DNA of 64,000 nt, from assembly GCF_014200015.1 (NCBI RefSeq), contig NZ_JACHOT010000001.1:1488001-1552000 (forward strand). Direction: 5' to 3'. This document shows, piece by piece, positions 8,486 to 18,975 of this stretch. Under the pieces are notes generated by a model. It had not been told where the DNA came from and ran no database searches. It was given only the letters and a program-made list of their open reading frames with translations. Within the stretch, counting starts at the first letter, position 1; the number at the start of each line of letters is the position of its first letter. Both the position numbers and the translations under genes were made by a program. This DNA comes from Aminobacter niigataensis (GTDB lineage Bacteria; Pseudomonadota; Alphaproteobacteria; Rhizobiales; Rhizobiaceae).

Positions 8486-9466
8486 ATGACGATGTCTGGC
8501 ATGACCCTTTCCGCCGCCTCGCTCTATGACCGCGTCCAGCGCGTCATTCCCGCCATCGAATGGCCGGTGTTTTCCGACGACATCGACGCCATTCTGAAGC
8601 TGAAGCGCGAGCGCAACGCCGTCATCCTGGCGCATAACTACCAGACGCCGGAAATCTTCCATTGCGTCGCCGACATCGTCGGCGACAGTCTGGCGCTCGC
8701 CCGCAAGGCGATGGAGGTCGAGGCCGACGTGATCGTGCTCGCCGGCGTTCATTTCATGGCCGAGACGGCAAAGCTGCTGAACCCGTCCAAGACGGTGCTG
8801 ATCCCTGACATGCGCGCGGGCTGCTCGCTGGCCGATTCGATCACGCCCCAAGACATCCGTCTGCTGCGCCAGCGCTACCCCGGCGTGCCTGTCGTGACCT
8901 ACGTCAACACCTCGGCCGCGGTGAAGGCCGAGTCGGACATCTGCTGCACCTCGGGCAATGCCAAGGCGGTCGTCGAGTCGCTGGGCGTGCCGCGCGTACT
9001 GATGCTGCCCGACGAGTACCTGGCGCAGAACATCGCAAAGCAGACCGATGTCGAGATCATCGCCTGGAAGGGCCATTGCGAGGTGCATGAGCGCTTCACC
9101 CCCGAAGACATCCGCGAGATGCGTGCCGCCCATCCCGGCGTCACCGTGCTGGCACACCCGGAATGCCCGCCGGAGGTTGTCGCCGAGGCCGATTTCGCCG
9201 GCTCGACCGCTGCGATGTCGGACTATGTCGGCAGGGAGAAGCCGGCAAGCGTCGTGCTGGTGACAGAATGCTCGATGAGCGACAACGTCGCGGTCGAGCA
9301 CCCCGATGTCGAATTCATCCGGCCCTGCAATCTCTGCCCGCACATGAAGCGGATCACGCTCGGCAACATCCGCTCGGCATTGGAGCGCAACGAACATGCC
9401 GTGACCATAGACCCCACAGTTGCCGCCCGCGCCCGCCTGGCGGTCGAGCGGATGCTCGCCGTATGA
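8486..9466 (+). CDS. nadA: Quinolinate synthase A
   Basis: NadA condenses iminoaspartate with dihydroxyacetone phosphate to quinolinate using a [4Fe-4S] cluster. The protein has 326 residues. Candidate cluster cysteines lie in CCTSGNA (about 150), GHCEVHERF (about 195) and CNLCPHMKR (about 283), the usual three regions. Substrate motifs such as [10 protein letters not shown] and [13 protein letters not shown] are present. It is the first gene of the operon and overlaps nadB by ATGA. The ATG at 8492 has better spacing from the AAGG ribosome binding site than the one at 8486, so the real protein may be two residues shorter. Confidence 0.97.
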   Translation: MTMSGMTLSAASLYDRVQRVIPAIEWPVFSDDIDAILKLKRERNAVILAHNYQTPEIFHCVADIVGDSLALARKAMEVEADVIVLAGVHFMAETAKLLNPSKTVLIPDMRAGCSLADSITPQDIRLLRQRYPGVPVVTYVNTSAAVKAESDICCTSGNAKAVVESLGVPRVLMLPDEYLAQNIAKQTDVEIIAWKGHCEVHERFTPEDIREMRAAHPGVTVLAHPECPPEVVAEADFAGSTAAMSDYVGREKPASVVLVTECSMSDNVAVEHPDVEFIRPCNLCPHMKRITLGNIRSALERNEHAVTIDPTVAARARLAVERMLAV

Positions 9467-11007
9467 GCTTCGATTTCCGCGCGCTTTCCGGTCGTCCCGT
9501 CATCATCGGCGGCGGTCTGGCCGGGCTGGTGACGGCGCTGGAGATGGCACCGGAGCCGGTCGTGCTGTTGTCAGCGGCACCGCTCGGCTACGAAGCGTCG
9601 AGCGCGCTGGCCCAAGGCGGGCTCGCCGCCAGCATCGGCAGCGACGACAGCCCTGCCTTGCATCTCGCCGACACACTGGCAGCCGGCGACGGGCTTTGCG
9701 ACGAAGTCGTGGTCAGGCGCGTCGTCGAGGCGGCGCCTGCCGCAATCGCGAAGCTGGAACATTTCGGCGTCGCTTTCGACCGGGCAACGGGTCGTGGGCT
9801 GCATCTTGGGCTGGAGGCCGCGCATAGCCGCCGGCGTATCGTGCATGCAGCCGGCGCGGCGACCGGCAGCGAGTTGATGCGGGCGCTTGTCGCAGCCGTC
9901 AGGCGAACTGTATCAATCACGGTTGTCGAAGGTTTCGAAGCCCGGCAGCTGCTGGTCGAGGACGGCACAATCGCAGGCGTGAACGCTGCGGGCGCATTGG
10001 GCGACCTAGTGCTTGCAACCAGTCGCGTGGTGCTCGCCACCGGCGGTGTCGGCGGCTTGTTCCGTGACACCACCAATCCGCTCGGCTGCTTCGGCCAGGG
10101 ACTGGCGCTTGCGGCACGTGCGGGAGCCGAACTCGCCGATCTCGAATTCGTACAGTTCCACCCGACCGCGCTCGACGGACCGCAGCGCCCGATGCGGCTG
10201 ATCAGCGAGGCGGTGCGCGGCGAAGGCGCCATACTGATCGACGAGACGGGCCGGCGTTTTCTTGCCGACCTGCCGGGCGCGGAACTTGGTACACGTGATA
10301 CCGTGGCGCGCGGCGTGCACCGACATCTGGCTCGTGGGCACCGGGTGTTTCTCGATACGCGCGCCTGCCTGGGCGCAAGCTTTGCCGGCCGCTTCCCGAC
10401 CATTGCCAGTTACTGCAGCGAGGCTGGCATCGACCCCGCGGTCGATCCGATCCCGGTACGGCCGGCGGCGCATTACCACATGGGCGGCGTCGCCGTGAAC
10501 GCAGAAGGCCGCAGCTCGGTGGCGGGCTTGTGGGCCTGTGGCGAGGTCGCCTCGACCGGCCTGCATGGCGCCAACCGGCTAGCCAGCAATTCGCTGACCG
10601 AAGCGGTGGTGATGGCGGGTTGGGTGGCCGAAAGCGTGGCCGCCTCGTCGAGCATGGAACGGAAGACCATCGCAATTCCTGCAGCAGCACCTGCACGCGC
10701 CGATCCCGCGCTGGTTCGCAGCATCGTCTCGCCCGCGCTGGGCGTGTTGCGCGACGGCGAAAGCCTGCGCGATGCGGCGTCGACGCTGCTGCCTCTTGCC
10801 AGGGGAAGCACTTCAGCCGCAGAGCCGGCGGCGGTGGCGCTGATGATGGTTGTCGCCGCCCTTCGGCGCGAGGAAAGCCGTGGCGCGCATTGCCGGGCCG
10901 ACTTCCCGCTTCGCAGTGCTGTCGCACGCCGCTCGAAGATCACGTTGGTCGAGGCACTGGAGACAGCTGCAGCAATCGACGCCACGCCGCTTGCACGGAG
11001 CGCCTGA
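9463..11007 (+). CDS. nadB: L-aspartate oxidase
   Basis: NadB oxidises L-aspartate to iminoaspartate, the substrate of NadA. This 514-residue flavoprotein begins with the FAD-binding [13 protein letters not shown] and has the family motifs [21 protein letters not shown] and YHMGGVAVN, followed by the typical [20 protein letters not shown] near residue 370. The C-terminal helical domain is present. The start ATG overlaps the nadA stop (ATGA), implying translational coupling. The frame extends upstream inside nadA, but that part is nadA in another frame. Confidence 0.97.
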   Translation: MSFDFRALSGRPVIIGGGLAGLVTALEMAPEPVVLLSAAPLGYEASSALAQGGLAASIGSDDSPALHLADTLAAGDGLCDEVVVRRVVEAAPAAIAKLEHFGVAFDRATGRGLHLGLEAAHSRRRIVHAAGAATGSELMRALVAAVRRTVSITVVEGFEARQLLVEDGTIAGVNAAGALGDLVLATSRVVLATGGVGGLFRDTTNPLGCFGQGLALAARAGAELADLEFVQFHPTALDGPQRPMRLISEAVRGEGAILIDETGRRFLADLPGAELGTRDTVARGVHRHLARGHRVFLDTRACLGASFAGRFPTIASYCSEAGIDPAVDPIPVRPAAHYHMGGVAVNAEGRSSVAGLWACGEVASTGLHGANRLASNSLTEAVVMAGWVAESVAASSSMERKTIAIPAAAPARADPALVRSIVSPALGVLRDGESLRDAASTLLPLARGSTSAAEPAAVALMMVVAALRREESRGAHCRADFPLRSAVARRSKITLVEALETAAAIDATPLARSA

Positions 11008-11010
11008 CAG

Positions 11011-11862
11011 ATGAACCTCTCGCCCCTGCCCCAGATCATGCTCGAGCCGCTGGTCCGCGCAGCACTTCTGGAAGACCTCGGCCGCGCCGGCGACATCACC
11101 ACCGAGGCCGTCGTGCCCGCCGACCACCGGGCGACAGTCGTGCTCGCGGCGCGCCAGCCGGGCGTGGTCGCCGGGCTCGATCTGGCGGCACTCGCCTTTC
11201 GGCTCATCGACCCAGCCATCGATATCAAGGTCGCCAGACCGGACGGCAGCGTGCTCGTGGCCGGCGATGTCATCGCCACGCTCAGCGGACCAGCGCGCGG
11301 ACTTCTGACCGCCGAGCGCGTCGCGCTCAACTTCCTTTGCCATCTCAGCGGCATCGCCACCGCCACCGCAGGCATCGTCGAGGCCGTGCGCAGCCACAAG
11401 GCAAGCATCGTCTGCACCCGGAAAACCACGCCGGGCCTGCGCGCGCTGGAAAAATACGCGGTGCGAGCAGGCGGCGGCTCCAACCACCGCTTCGGCCTCG
11501 ACGACGCCGTACTGATCAAGGACAACCACATCGCCATCGCAGGCGGGGTGAAGCAGGCGATCGAGCGGGCCAAGGCCAATGTCGGGCATCTGGTGAAGAT
11601 CGAGGTCGAAGTCGACACGCTCGAACAGCTGGATGAAGTGCTGGCGCTCGGCGTCGACGCGGTCCTCCTCGACAACATGACGCCCGAGACACTTGCCCGC
11701 GCTGTGAAAATGGTCGGCGGCCAAGCGATCACCGAAGCGTCGGGGCGGGTGAACCCGACGACGGCGCCTGATATTGCGGCTAGTGGCGTCGACCTCATTT
11801 CGGTCGGCTGGGTGACGCACAGCGCGCCGATCCTCGATATTGGACTGGACACGGCCCCTTGA
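11011..11862 (+). CDS. nadC: Nicotinate-nucleotide pyrophosphorylase (quinolinate phosphoribosyltransferase)
   Basis: NadC converts quinolinate and PRPP to nicotinate mononucleotide. The 283-residue protein carries [17 protein letters not shown] near the N-terminus, [17 protein letters not shown] (substrate-binding Arg and Lys) at about 134, [20 protein letters not shown] at about 151, and the C-terminal [20 protein letters not shown] barrel end. It starts three bases after the nadB stop. Downstream, bioB begins 62 bases later on the same strand with no terminator visible between. Confidence 0.97.
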   Translation: MNLSPLPQIMLEPLVRAALLEDLGRAGDITTEAVVPADHRATVVLAARQPGVVAGLDLAALAFRLIDPAIDIKVARPDGSVLVAGDVIATLSGPARGLLTAERVALNFLCHLSGIATATAGIVEAVRSHKASIVCTRKTTPGLRALEKYAVRAGGGSNHRFGLDDAVLIKDNHIAIAGGVKQAIERAKANVGHLVKIEVEVDTLEQLDEVLALGVDAVLLDNMTPETLARAVKMVGGQAITEASGRVNPTTAPDIAASGVDLISVGWVTHSAPILDIGLDTAP

Positions 11863-11924
11863 CGGGGGCAATGGTCCCGCCCCGGGTGGGCATGGCAAAG
11901 ACACATCTTGGCAATGGAGAGCGC

Positions 11925-12923
11925 ATGAACGCCGATTTGCACCTCAATGCAGCCGCGACTGAGATCAACGGGGCGCATCCCCAGTGGAGCCGCGCGGAAG
12001 CGCAGGCGATCTACGACCTGCCCTTCAACGACCTGCTGTTTCGCGCGCAGACGGTGCATCGTCAGAATTTCGACCCCAACCGGGTGCAGCTTTCGCGCCT
12101 GCTGTCGATCAAGACCGGCGGCTGCCCCGAGGATTGCGGCTATTGCAGCCAATCGTCACGTCACGAATCCGGCCTCAAGGCCTCCAAGCTGATGGAAGTG
12201 CAGCGCGTTCTCGCCGAAGCCAAGAAGGCGAAGGACGCCGGCGCGACGCGCTACTGCATGGGCGCTGCCTGGCGCAGCCCCAAGGAGCGCGACATGGATG
12301 CCGTCGTTGCCATGATCGAGGGCGTCAAGGAACTCGGCATGGAGAGCTGCATGACGCTCGGCATGCTCGATCTCGGCCAGGCGCAGCGCTTGAAAGAGGC
12401 CGGCCTCGACTATTACAACCACAACATCGACACCTCCGAACGCTACTACAACGAGATCATCACCACCCGCACCTTCGCCGACCGTCTGGACACCCTCGCC
12501 AATGTCCGCGACAGCGGCATCAAGGTCTGCTGCGGCGGCATCGTCGGCATGGGCGAGGAGAAGGCCGACCGCGTCGACATGCTGGTGACGCTGGCCAACC
12601 TGCCCGAGCATCCCGACAGCGTGCCGATCAACATGCTGATCCCGATCGAAGGCACGCCGCTGGGCGAAGCCGAGCCGATCGAGCCGATCGAGTTCGTGCG
12701 CACTATCGCACTCGCGCGCATCATGATGCCCAAGTCGCATGTCCGCCTGTCCGCCGGGCGCACGGCGATGAGCGACGAGATGCAGGCGCTGTGCTTCTTT
12801 GCCGGCGCCAACTCGATCTTCGTCGGCGACACGCTGCTGACCGCCGAGAACCCCGGGGAAGACAAGGACACAGCGCTGTTCCGCCGTCTCGGCATCCAGC
12901 CGATGGAGCGCGGCGCCCAGTGA
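11925..12923 (+). CDS. bioB: Biotin synthase
   Basis: BioB inserts sulfur into dethiobiotin; it is a radical-SAM enzyme with [4Fe-4S] and auxiliary clusters. The CxxxCxxC motif is in [16 protein letters not shown] at about residues 66-81. Later motifs [21 protein letters not shown] and [11 protein letters not shown] are typical. I place the start at ATG 11925, preceded by GGAGAGCGC; the open frame extends to a TTG at 11859 but the upstream segment is not BioB-like. The stop overlaps the bioF GTG by GTGA. I see no TTAT-type BioR box in the 62-base gap after nadC. Confidence 0.97.
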   Translation: MNADLHLNAAATEINGAHPQWSRAEAQAIYDLPFNDLLFRAQTVHRQNFDPNRVQLSRLLSIKTGGCPEDCGYCSQSSRHESGLKASKLMEVQRVLAEAKKAKDAGATRYCMGAAWRSPKERDMDAVVAMIEGVKELGMESCMTLGMLDLGQAQRLKEAGLDYYNHNIDTSERYYNEIITTRTFADRLDTLANVRDSGIKVCCGGIVGMGEEKADRVDMLVTLANLPEHPDSVPINMLIPIEGTPLGEAEPIEPIEFVRTIALARIMMPKSHVRLSAGRTAMSDEMQALCFFAGANSIFVGDTLLTAENPGEDKDTALFRRLGIQPMERGAQ

Positions 12924-14056
12924 ATGGACGAGCCTTGCTCGACCGCTACGAGGCCAGCCTGCGCGGGCTGGCCCGCAAGAGCCGGCTGCGGGCGCTCAGC
13001 GGCCGCGCCGGGCTCGATTTCGCTTCCAACGACTATCTCGGGCTTGCCGGCTCGAAGCGTTTGACCGACTCGGTTGCCACCGCACTCGCCAACGGCACGC
13101 CTGTCGGCGCCACCGGCTCGCGGCTGCTGCGCGGCAACGACCCCGAGCACGAGGCGCTTGAGGCCAAGGCAGCCCGCTTCTTCGGCGCCGAGCGGGCGCT
13201 GTTCTTCGGCGGCGGCTATGTCGCCAATTTCGCCGTGCTGACGACCCTGCCGCAGAAGGGCGACCTGATCGTGCTCGACGAGCTGATCCACGCCAGTGCC
13301 CATGAAGGCGCACGCGCCGGCCGCGCCGAAGTGGTGGAAGCCAGCCACAACGATGCCAATGCGGTCGCTGACGCTATCAGTGCCTGGCGTACCAAGGGCG
13401 GCACCGGCCGGCCGTGGATCGTGGCCGAAAGCCTCTACAGCATGGATGGCGACCGCGCCCCGCTGGACGAACTGATGGCTGTGGCCGACCGGCACGACGC
13501 CTTCCTGTTCGTCGACGAAGCGCATGCCACCGGCGTCCATGGCCCTGATGGGCGCGGGCTGGCGCATCATCTCGAAGGCCGCGACAACGTCGTGGTGCTG
13601 CACACCTGCGGCAAGGCGCTGGGTGGTTCCGGCGCACTGATCACGGCGCCGGCAGTGCTGTGTGACTACATCGTCAACCGTTGCCGGCCCTTCATCTATG
13701 CCACGGCGCCCTCGCCGCTGATGGCGGTGGCGGCCATGGAAGCGCTCGATATCCTCGCCGACGAACCCGAACGCCGGGAGCAACTGGCCGGGCTTGTCGC
13801 GCTGGCAGGAAAACGGGCACAGGCACTGGGTTTCAAGCCAAGCGGCTCGCAGATATTGCCCATCATCGTCGGCGACAACGGCCGCGCCGTGGCGCTGGCC
13901 GAAGGCCTGCAGGCCCGCGGCTTCGACGTGCGTGGCATCCGCCCGCCGACCGTGCCGGAAGGCACGGCCCGGCTCAGGATCTCGCTGACGCTGAACATCG
14001 GCGAGGACGACGTTTCGGCGTTGTTCAACGCCCTTGCCGAGGAATGGGACCGATGA
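12920..14056 (+). CDS. bioF: 8-amino-7-oxononanoate synthase
   Basis: BioF is a PLP enzyme joining pimeloyl thioester and L-alanine to give 8-amino-7-oxononanoate. The 378-residue protein has [16 protein letters not shown] near residue 33, the PLP-site histidine in [16 protein letters not shown], and the Schiff-base lysine in [14 protein letters not shown] at about residue 232. The start is a GTG sharing bases with the bioB stop. In this operon its pimeloyl donor should come from the BioZ route. Confidence 0.96.
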   Translation: MNGRALLDRYEASLRGLARKSRLRALSGRAGLDFASNDYLGLAGSKRLTDSVATALANGTPVGATGSRLLRGNDPEHEALEAKAARFFGAERALFFGGGYVANFAVLTTLPQKGDLIVLDELIHASAHEGARAGRAEVVEASHNDANAVADAISAWRTKGGTGRPWIVAESLYSMDGDRAPLDELMAVADRHDAFLFVDEAHATGVHGPDGRGLAHHLEGRDNVVVLHTCGKALGGSGALITAPAVLCDYIVNRCRPFIYATAPSPLMAVAAMEALDILADEPERREQLAGLVALAGKRAQALGFKPSGSQILPIIVGDNGRAVALAEGLQARGFDVRGIRPPTVPEGTARLRISLTLNIGEDDVSALFNALAEEWDR

Positions 14057-14691
14057 GCCAGGCGATCGTCGTGACAGGCACCGACACCGGGATCGGCAAG
14101 ACCGTGTTCGCCGCAGGCCTCACCGACCTGCTCGACGGCACATACTGGAAGCCGGTGCAGTCGGGTATCGAGAAAGAGACCGACAGCCAGGTCGTTGCCC
14201 GGCTCGCCCAGCTTTCTCCGGATCGTGTGTTGCCGGAAGCTTGGCGGCTGAAGGAACCGCTGTCGCCGCACCGCGCCGCCGAACTCGACGGCGTGGAGAT
14301 CGATGCCGATGCGCTCATCTTGCCCACAACCAACCGGCCACTCGTTGTCGAAGGCGCGGGCGGGCTGATGGTGCCGGTCAACCGGCGCACGTTCTACATC
14401 GACGTCTTCGCGCGCTGGCGCGCACCGGTGGTGCTGTGCGCCCGCACCGGGCTCGGCACGATCAACCACACGCTGCTGTCCATCGAGGCGTTGCGCAGCC
14501 ACGCGATTCCGCTACTGGGAATAGCCTTCATCGGCGACGAGATGGCCGACACACAGCGAACCATCGCCGAAATGGGAAAGGTGCGCGTGCTTGGCCGCCT
14601 GCCCCGGCTCGACCAGCTGACGCCCGAAACACTGGCTGAAGCCATGCGCGCGAATTTCAAGACAGCCGACTTCCTGGAGGCCAGTCGATGA
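14053..14691 (+). CDS. bioD: Dethiobiotin synthetase
   Basis: BioD closes the ureido ring of dethiobiotin using ATP and CO2. The 212-residue protein starts with the P-loop GTDTGIGKTVFAAGL, followed by YWKPVQSG with the substrate-site lysine and VEGAGGLMVPVNR. It overlaps bioF upstream and bioA downstream by ATGA, so translation of the three genes is probably coupled. Confidence 0.96.
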   Translation: MSQAIVVTGTDTGIGKTVFAAGLTDLLDGTYWKPVQSGIEKETDSQVVARLAQLSPDRVLPEAWRLKEPLSPHRAAELDGVEIDADALILPTTNRPLVVEGAGGLMVPVNRRTFYIDVFARWRAPVVLCARTGLGTINHTLLSIEALRSHAIPLLGIAFIGDEMADTQRTIAEMGKVRVLGRLPRLDQLTPETLAEAMRANFKTADFLEASR

Positions 14692-15953
14692 GCCGTTCAG
14701 CCGTCTGGCATCCCTTCACCCAGCACGCCACGGAACCTGTGCCGCCGACGATTGTCCGCACCGAGGGCGCTTATGTCGAGACATCAGATGGCAAGCGCAT
14801 CCTCGACGCGATCTCGTCCTGGTGGGTCGTCACCCACGGCCACAGGCATCCGAAAATCGTCAGTGCGATCCGCAACGCCACCGAAACGCTCGACCAGGTC
14901 ATCTTCGCCGGCCTGACCCACGAACCGGCGGAGCAATTGGCCTCGGCACTGGCCGACATGACGCCTGCCGGGCTCGACTGGGTGTTCTATTCCGACAGCG
15001 GCTCTACAAGCGTCGAGGTGGCGCTGAAGATGGCGCTGGGCTTCCACCGCAACAACGGTGACGCACGCACGCGCATCGTCGTCATGGAGCACAGCTATCA
15101 CGGCGACACCATCGGCACGATGAGCGTCGGCGCGCGCGGCGTGTTCAACGCCGCCTACGACCCGCTGCTGTTCGAGGTCGACACCATCCCCTTCCCGGAG
15201 GCGGGACGCGAGCAGGAGACGCTCGACAGCTTCGAGGCGCTGAGCCGTGACGGCAAGGCGGCTGCCCTCATTCTGGAGCCACTGGTGCTAGGTGCCGGCG
15301 GCATGCTGATGTACCCGGCCCGGGTGCTGACCGAACTCAAGCGCATCGCCGAACGTTCCGGGACTCTGCTCATCGCCGACGAGGTGATGACCGGCTGGGG
15401 CCGGACCGGGACGATGTTCGCCTGCGAGCGGGCCAGTGTTTCGCCGGACATCCTCTGCACCTCCAAAGGGCTGACCGGCGGCTCGGTGCCGCTGGCGGCG
15501 ACACTGGCGACCGAGGCAGTCTTTCGCGCGCATTTCTCCATCGACCGCGCCAAGACCTTCTTCCATTCCAGCTCCTACACGGCAAACCCGATCGCCTGTG
15601 CTGCCGCGCTCGCCAATGTCGCGATCTGGCGCGACGAGCCGGTGGCTGAGCGCGTGGTGGCATTGACCCGGATGCAGTCGGAAAAGGTCGCACGGTTCAT
15701 AGGCGACCCACGCTTCGAGAACATACGGACTACGGGAACCATCGCCGCGCTCGACCTGCGCGTCGGAAAGGCCGGCTATCTGGCCGAAGTGGGCCCGAAG
15801 CTGCGGGCGTTCTTCCTCGAGCGCGGCCTTTTGGTCAGGCCGCTCGGCAACGTCATCTACGTGCTGCCGCCCTATTGCGTGACGTCAGGCGAACTCGACC
15901 GCCTCTATGGCGCCGTGGACGAGGCCGCAGATCTCGCGGGCCGCGCCGCGTGA
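14688..15953 (+). CDS. bioA: Adenosylmethionine-8-amino-7-oxononanoate aminotransferase
   Basis: BioA makes 7,8-diaminononanoate, normally with SAM as amino donor. The 421-residue class-III aminotransferase begins with the BioA hallmark WHPFTQH. The PLP contacts [18 protein letters not shown] and the Schiff-base lysine in [17 protein letters not shown] (about residue 270) are present. It overlaps bioD by ATGA and shares GTGA with bioZ. Gene order B-F-D-A puts it last of the ring-assembly enzymes. Confidence 0.96.
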   Translation: MSRSAVWHPFTQHATEPVPPTIVRTEGAYVETSDGKRILDAISSWWVVTHGHRHPKIVSAIRNATETLDQVIFAGLTHEPAEQLASALADMTPAGLDWVFYSDSGSTSVEVALKMALGFHRNNGDARTRIVVMEHSYHGDTIGTMSVGARGVFNAAYDPLLFEVDTIPFPEAGREQETLDSFEALSRDGKAAALILEPLVLGAGGMLMYPARVLTELKRIAERSGTLLIADEVMTGWGRTGTMFACERASVSPDILCTSKGLTGGSVPLAATLATEAVFRAHFSIDRAKTFFHSSSYTANPIACAAALANVAIWRDEPVAERVVALTRMQSEKVARFIGDPRFENIRTTGTIAALDLRVGKAGYLAEVGPKLRAFFLERGLLVRPLGNVIYVLPPYCVTSGELDRLYGAVDEAADLAGRAA

Positions 15954-16933
15954 ACCGCTCGGCCCGTATCCTCGGCTTGGGCCACCATGTACCTGGCCGC
16001 AAGGTAGGCAACGCCGAGATCGAGGCCAGCCTCGGTCTCGATGCCGGCTGGATTGAGGGCCGCACCGGCATCCGCTCGCGTTTCTGGGCGGAACCCGGGG
16101 ACACGTTGTCGGGACTGGCAGCCAAGGCCGGAGACATGGCGCTCGAAGCTGCCGGCATCAACCGAAGTGAGATCGGGCTACTGTTGCTCGCCACCTCGAC
16201 GCCTGACCACTTGCTGCCGCCGAGCGCACCGCTGGTGGCGCACCGGCTCGGCCTTGCCAATGCCGGTGGCGTCGACCTCGCCGGCGCCTGCGCCGGATTC
16301 ATCTACGCCATGACATTCGCCGACGGCTTCGTGCGGCTGCACAACAAGCCTGCGGTGGTGATTGCCGCCAATATTCTCAGCCGTCGCATCAACCCGGCAG
16401 AACGTGCGAGTGCCGTGCTGTTCGCCGATGCTGCCGGTGCCGTGGTGCTCGGCCCATCCGACGACCCCGGCCACGGCATCCTGGGTGCGTCGTTGGCAGC
16501 CGACGGCTCCGGCTATGGCCTGATCCAGATTCCCGCCGGTGGTAGCAACCGACCCTTCGCCGACGAACTCGACATTGCCGAGACGCGCATGACCATCGCC
16601 GACGGGCGCGCGGTCTTCGCCAAGGCTGTCGAGATGATGAGCCGCTGCTCGACGGACGCGCTCACAGCTGCGGGGCTGGACACTGCCGCCGTCAGCCGCT
16701 TCGTGCCGCATCAGGCCAATGCCCGCATCTTCAACGCGGTGGGCAAGTCGCTTGGCATCGCCGATGACAGGATCGTCAAGACCATCGCCGACTACGGCAA
16801 TTCGTCGGCCGCGACGATCCCGCTGTCGCTGTCGCTGGCGCACCAGGCAGCGCCGTTCCAGCGAGGCGAAAAGCTGCTGCTTTCGGCAGCCGGCGCGGGC
16901 CTGACCGGCGGTGCGCTGGTGGTGGGCATGTAA
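15950..16933 (+). CDS. bioZ: BioZ, FabH-like ketoacyl-ACP synthase for biotin precursor synthesis
   Basis: This 327-residue KAS-III-fold enzyme keeps the catalytic triad: Cys in [12 protein letters not shown] (about 111), His in [10 protein letters not shown] (about 250) and Asn in [11 protein letters not shown] (about 280). Sequence alone would say FabH, but its place as fifth gene of bioBFDA-Z identifies BioZ, which in alphaproteobacteria condenses glutaryl-CoA with malonyl-ACP to start pimelate synthesis. The GTG start overlaps the bioA stop. The housekeeping fabH would be expected elsewhere in the genome. Confidence 0.9.
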   Translation: MNRSARILGLGHHVPGRKVGNAEIEASLGLDAGWIEGRTGIRSRFWAEPGDTLSGLAAKAGDMALEAAGINRSEIGLLLLATSTPDHLLPPSAPLVAHRLGLANAGGVDLAGACAGFIYAMTFADGFVRLHNKPAVVIAANILSRRINPAERASAVLFADAAGAVVLGPSDDPGHGILGASLAADGSGYGLIQIPAGGSNRPFADELDIAETRMTIADGRAVFAKAVEMMSRCSTDALTAAGLDTAAVSRFVPHQANARIFNAVGKSLGIADDRIVKTIADYGNSSAATIPLSLSLAHQAAPFQRGEKLLLSAAGAGLTGGALVVGM

Positions 16934-16963
16934 GAAGCGAACGCTGGCTTAGCAGGAGGAAGA

Positions 16964-17416
16964 ATGCGCAAGATCGTCGCCGGCAAGCTGCACGGCATCC
17001 ACGTCACCGAAGCCAACCTCAACTATCACGGCTCGATCACCCTCGACCCCGACCATTGCGAGGAAGCCGGCATCCTGCCGATGGAGTTCGTCGAAATCTG
17101 GAACAAGAGTTCCGGTGCGCGGATTTCGACCTACGTGATCCTCGGCGAGCGCGGCTCGCGCTGCTGCATCCTCAATGGCGCTGCCGCCCGCACCTGCCAG
17201 GCCGGCGACCAGATCATCATCTGCAACTCGGTCTATGTGACGGAGAATGAGATCACCACGCTCAAGCCACGCGTGCTGACCTTCGACAAGGACAACCGCA
17301 TCGCCGACCGGCTGACCTATTCGGTCGAGCGAGACCAGTTCGGCCGCTACAGCTTCTCGATCCTGGACGAGACCAGCGCGAGGCTTTCGATACCCGCGCT
17401 GGTGAGCAGCCACTAG
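16964..17416 (+). CDS. panD: Aspartate 1-decarboxylase
   Basis: PanD makes beta-alanine for pantothenate and CoA. The pro-enzyme self-cleaves at a Gly-Ser bond to form a pyruvoyl group; here the site is in NYHGSITLD (G23-S24). [18 protein letters not shown] is also typical. At 150 residues it is longer than the usual ~126 because of a C-terminal extension after about residue 115. A strong AGGAGGAAG ribosome binding site precedes the ATG. It lies 30 bases after bioZ, so it is probably the last gene of the cofactor operon. Confidence 0.93.
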   Translation: MRKIVAGKLHGIHVTEANLNYHGSITLDPDHCEEAGILPMEFVEIWNKSSGARISTYVILGERGSRCCILNGAAARTCQAGDQIIICNSVYVTENEITTLKPRVLTFDKDNRIADRLTYSVERDQFGRYSFSILDETSARLSIPALVSSH

Positions 17417-17602
17417 AGCTTGCAGCAGACGCCGAGGCTCCAGGAGGACCATCGCCCACGGCGAGACGTTCTATTGCCCCGCGGCTGAATTTCCCGCAAG
17501 GATGCAACCAACGGCATGTGCGGGCGGTCGTGGGAACAACTCGTGCCCGTGAAGGCCTTCCAGTTCGGCCAGCTTGACCCCGACCAGCAAATGCAAGGCA
17601 CC

Positions 17603-18364
17603 ATGGGCGAAACCGTCAATTTCATCTGGATCGGCGAGAAGCTCGGTCCATTGCATGCCGCATGCATCCGCTCTTTTCGGCGACATGGACATCGTACGGT
17701 GCTGCACGCGTTCGACGCGCCCAAGGACACGCCCGATGGCGTCGAGATCTTCGACGCATCGCAGTTGCTGTCGCAGAGCGAGATCGTGGCCTACAAGCAC
17801 GAGAAGAGCCTGGCGCTGACCGCAAACATCTACCGCTACAGGCTGCTTGAGGCAGGGCTCGGCATCTACGCCGACTGCGACGTCTACTGCGTTCGGCCGT
17901 TTCCCGAGCAACAATGGCTTTTCGGGTGGGAGAAGAAGGATGTCATCAATTGTGCGGTGCTGAAAGCACCAGCCGACAGCGATCTCGTCAAGAGCCTCGT
18001 CCAGTGCACCTCCGGCCGACATTTCATCGCCCCGTGGTGGTCGCCAATTAAGAAAGCGGCCTACAATCGCCTCATGAAATTAGGGGTTGGGCGTGACATC
18101 AGGCGGACCCGATGGGGGACGACTGGCCCCCAACTGCTCACCTTTCTCATCAAGAAATACGGGTTGGCAGACAAGGCGCTCCCGATGGACGCCTTTTATC
18201 CTGTCCATCAAGCGATGACCGACTTGCTCTTCGACGCTGAGCTGTCGATCAAGGACGTCACGACGCCACGGACCTACGCGATCCACCTGTACAACAACTC
18301 GATTGCGCCGACGTTCAACCCGCCACCCGGCAGCCCGCTCGCAGAAATCCTCGCGGGACCCTAG
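17603..18364 (+). CDS. Glycosyltransferase with DXD motif (GT32/capsular sugar-transferase type)
   Basis: This is a 253-residue protein from ATG 17603, which is preceded by AAGG. A longer form from ATG 17516 would add 29 residues with poorer ribosome binding site spacing. ETVNFIWIGEKLGPLHAACI at the N-terminus and ANIYRYRLLEAGLGIYADCD with the DCD metal motif mark a GT-A-fold transferase related to the DXD/GT32 family. No membrane span is visible. The substrate is unknown; a role in surface glycan decoration is inferred from the family only. It stands alone between panD and the peptide-transport locus. Confidence 0.78.
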   Translation: MGETVNFIWIGEKLGPLHAACIRSFRRHGHRTVLHAFDAPKDTPDGVEIFDASQLLSQSEIVAYKHEKSLALTANIYRYRLLEAGLGIYADCDVYCVRPFPEQQWLFGWEKKDVINCAVLKAPADSDLVKSLVQCTSGRHFIAPWWSPIKKAAYNRLMKLGVGRDIRRTRWGTTGPQLLTFLIKKYGLADKALPMDAFYPVHQAMTDLLFDAELSIKDVTTPRTYAIHLYNNSIAPTFNPPPGSPLAEILAGP

Positions 18365-18454
18365 AGAGGGCTGCTCCTAGATCCTCTCGTGAAGTAGGCT
18401 GCCGGCGCGGGGAAGCGCCGACAATACACCGCGGTCATGACGGCATCGGAGGAC

Positions 18455-18961
18455 CTAGCGGCGTTCCAGATGCTCGACGGCGAGGAAGGCAGCCTTGGCG
18501 GCCAGGGACAGCTGCTTGGCGGCCTCGACGCGCTGGGGCGTGTAGTAGTGCTCCTCGTGCAGCATGTTGACGGTGCCGAGCATGGTGTCGCCGACAAAGA
18601 CCGGCCAGTTGAGCACCGAGCCGCAGCCGAGCGACCAGATCGTCTCGTGGTCGGGGAAGACGTCGGCGATGTCCTTGATGGTGTTGGCGACGAAGGGCTT
18701 GCGCTGGACGTGGATCGTGTCGAACCAGTGGGTGCGGTTCATCGGCTTGGTGCCGGAGACCGGATAGGTGTCCGGGTGGCTGGTGTAGGTGCGGCTCGAA
18801 AGCTCGCTGGCCCAGTCGAGCTTCATCACCGTGAAGAGCTTGGCGCCGACGACGACATCGGCCAGCGCCTGCAGGGCCTTCCACACGCCCTCGACTTCGG
18901 TCGTGGTCGCAATGGCGGCATCGAAGGCGACGAGCGCCTCGGCGAGTTTGGTCTCTGTCAT
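18455..18961 (-). CDS. GAF-domain protein in the peptide-transport operon
   Basis: This 168-residue protein is essentially one GAF domain: ALADVVVGAKLFTVMKLD, NTIKDIADVFPDHETIWSLG, then SVLNWPVFVGDTMLGTVNML, followed by a C-terminal helix. It lacks an attached output domain. The start is 15 bases after the stop of the upstream ATP-binding subunit, so it is probably the last gene of that operon. GAF domains bind small ligands or act as dimer modules; which applies here cannot be read from the sequence. Confidence 0.82.
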   Translation of the reverse strand: MTETKLAEALVAFDAAIATTTEVEGVWKALQALADVVVGAKLFTVMKLDWASELSSRTYTSHPDTYPVSGTKPMNRTHWFDTIHVQRKPFVANTIKDIADVFPDHETIWSLGCGSVLNWPVFVGDTMLGTVNMLHEEHYYTPQRVEAAKQLSLAAKAAFLAVEHLERR

Positions 18962-18975
18962 GATGTACCTCTATT

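Noticed and set aside
11863-11924. BioR-type operator before bioB
   Set aside because: No TTAT-N4-ATAA-like palindrome is present in the 62-base gap.
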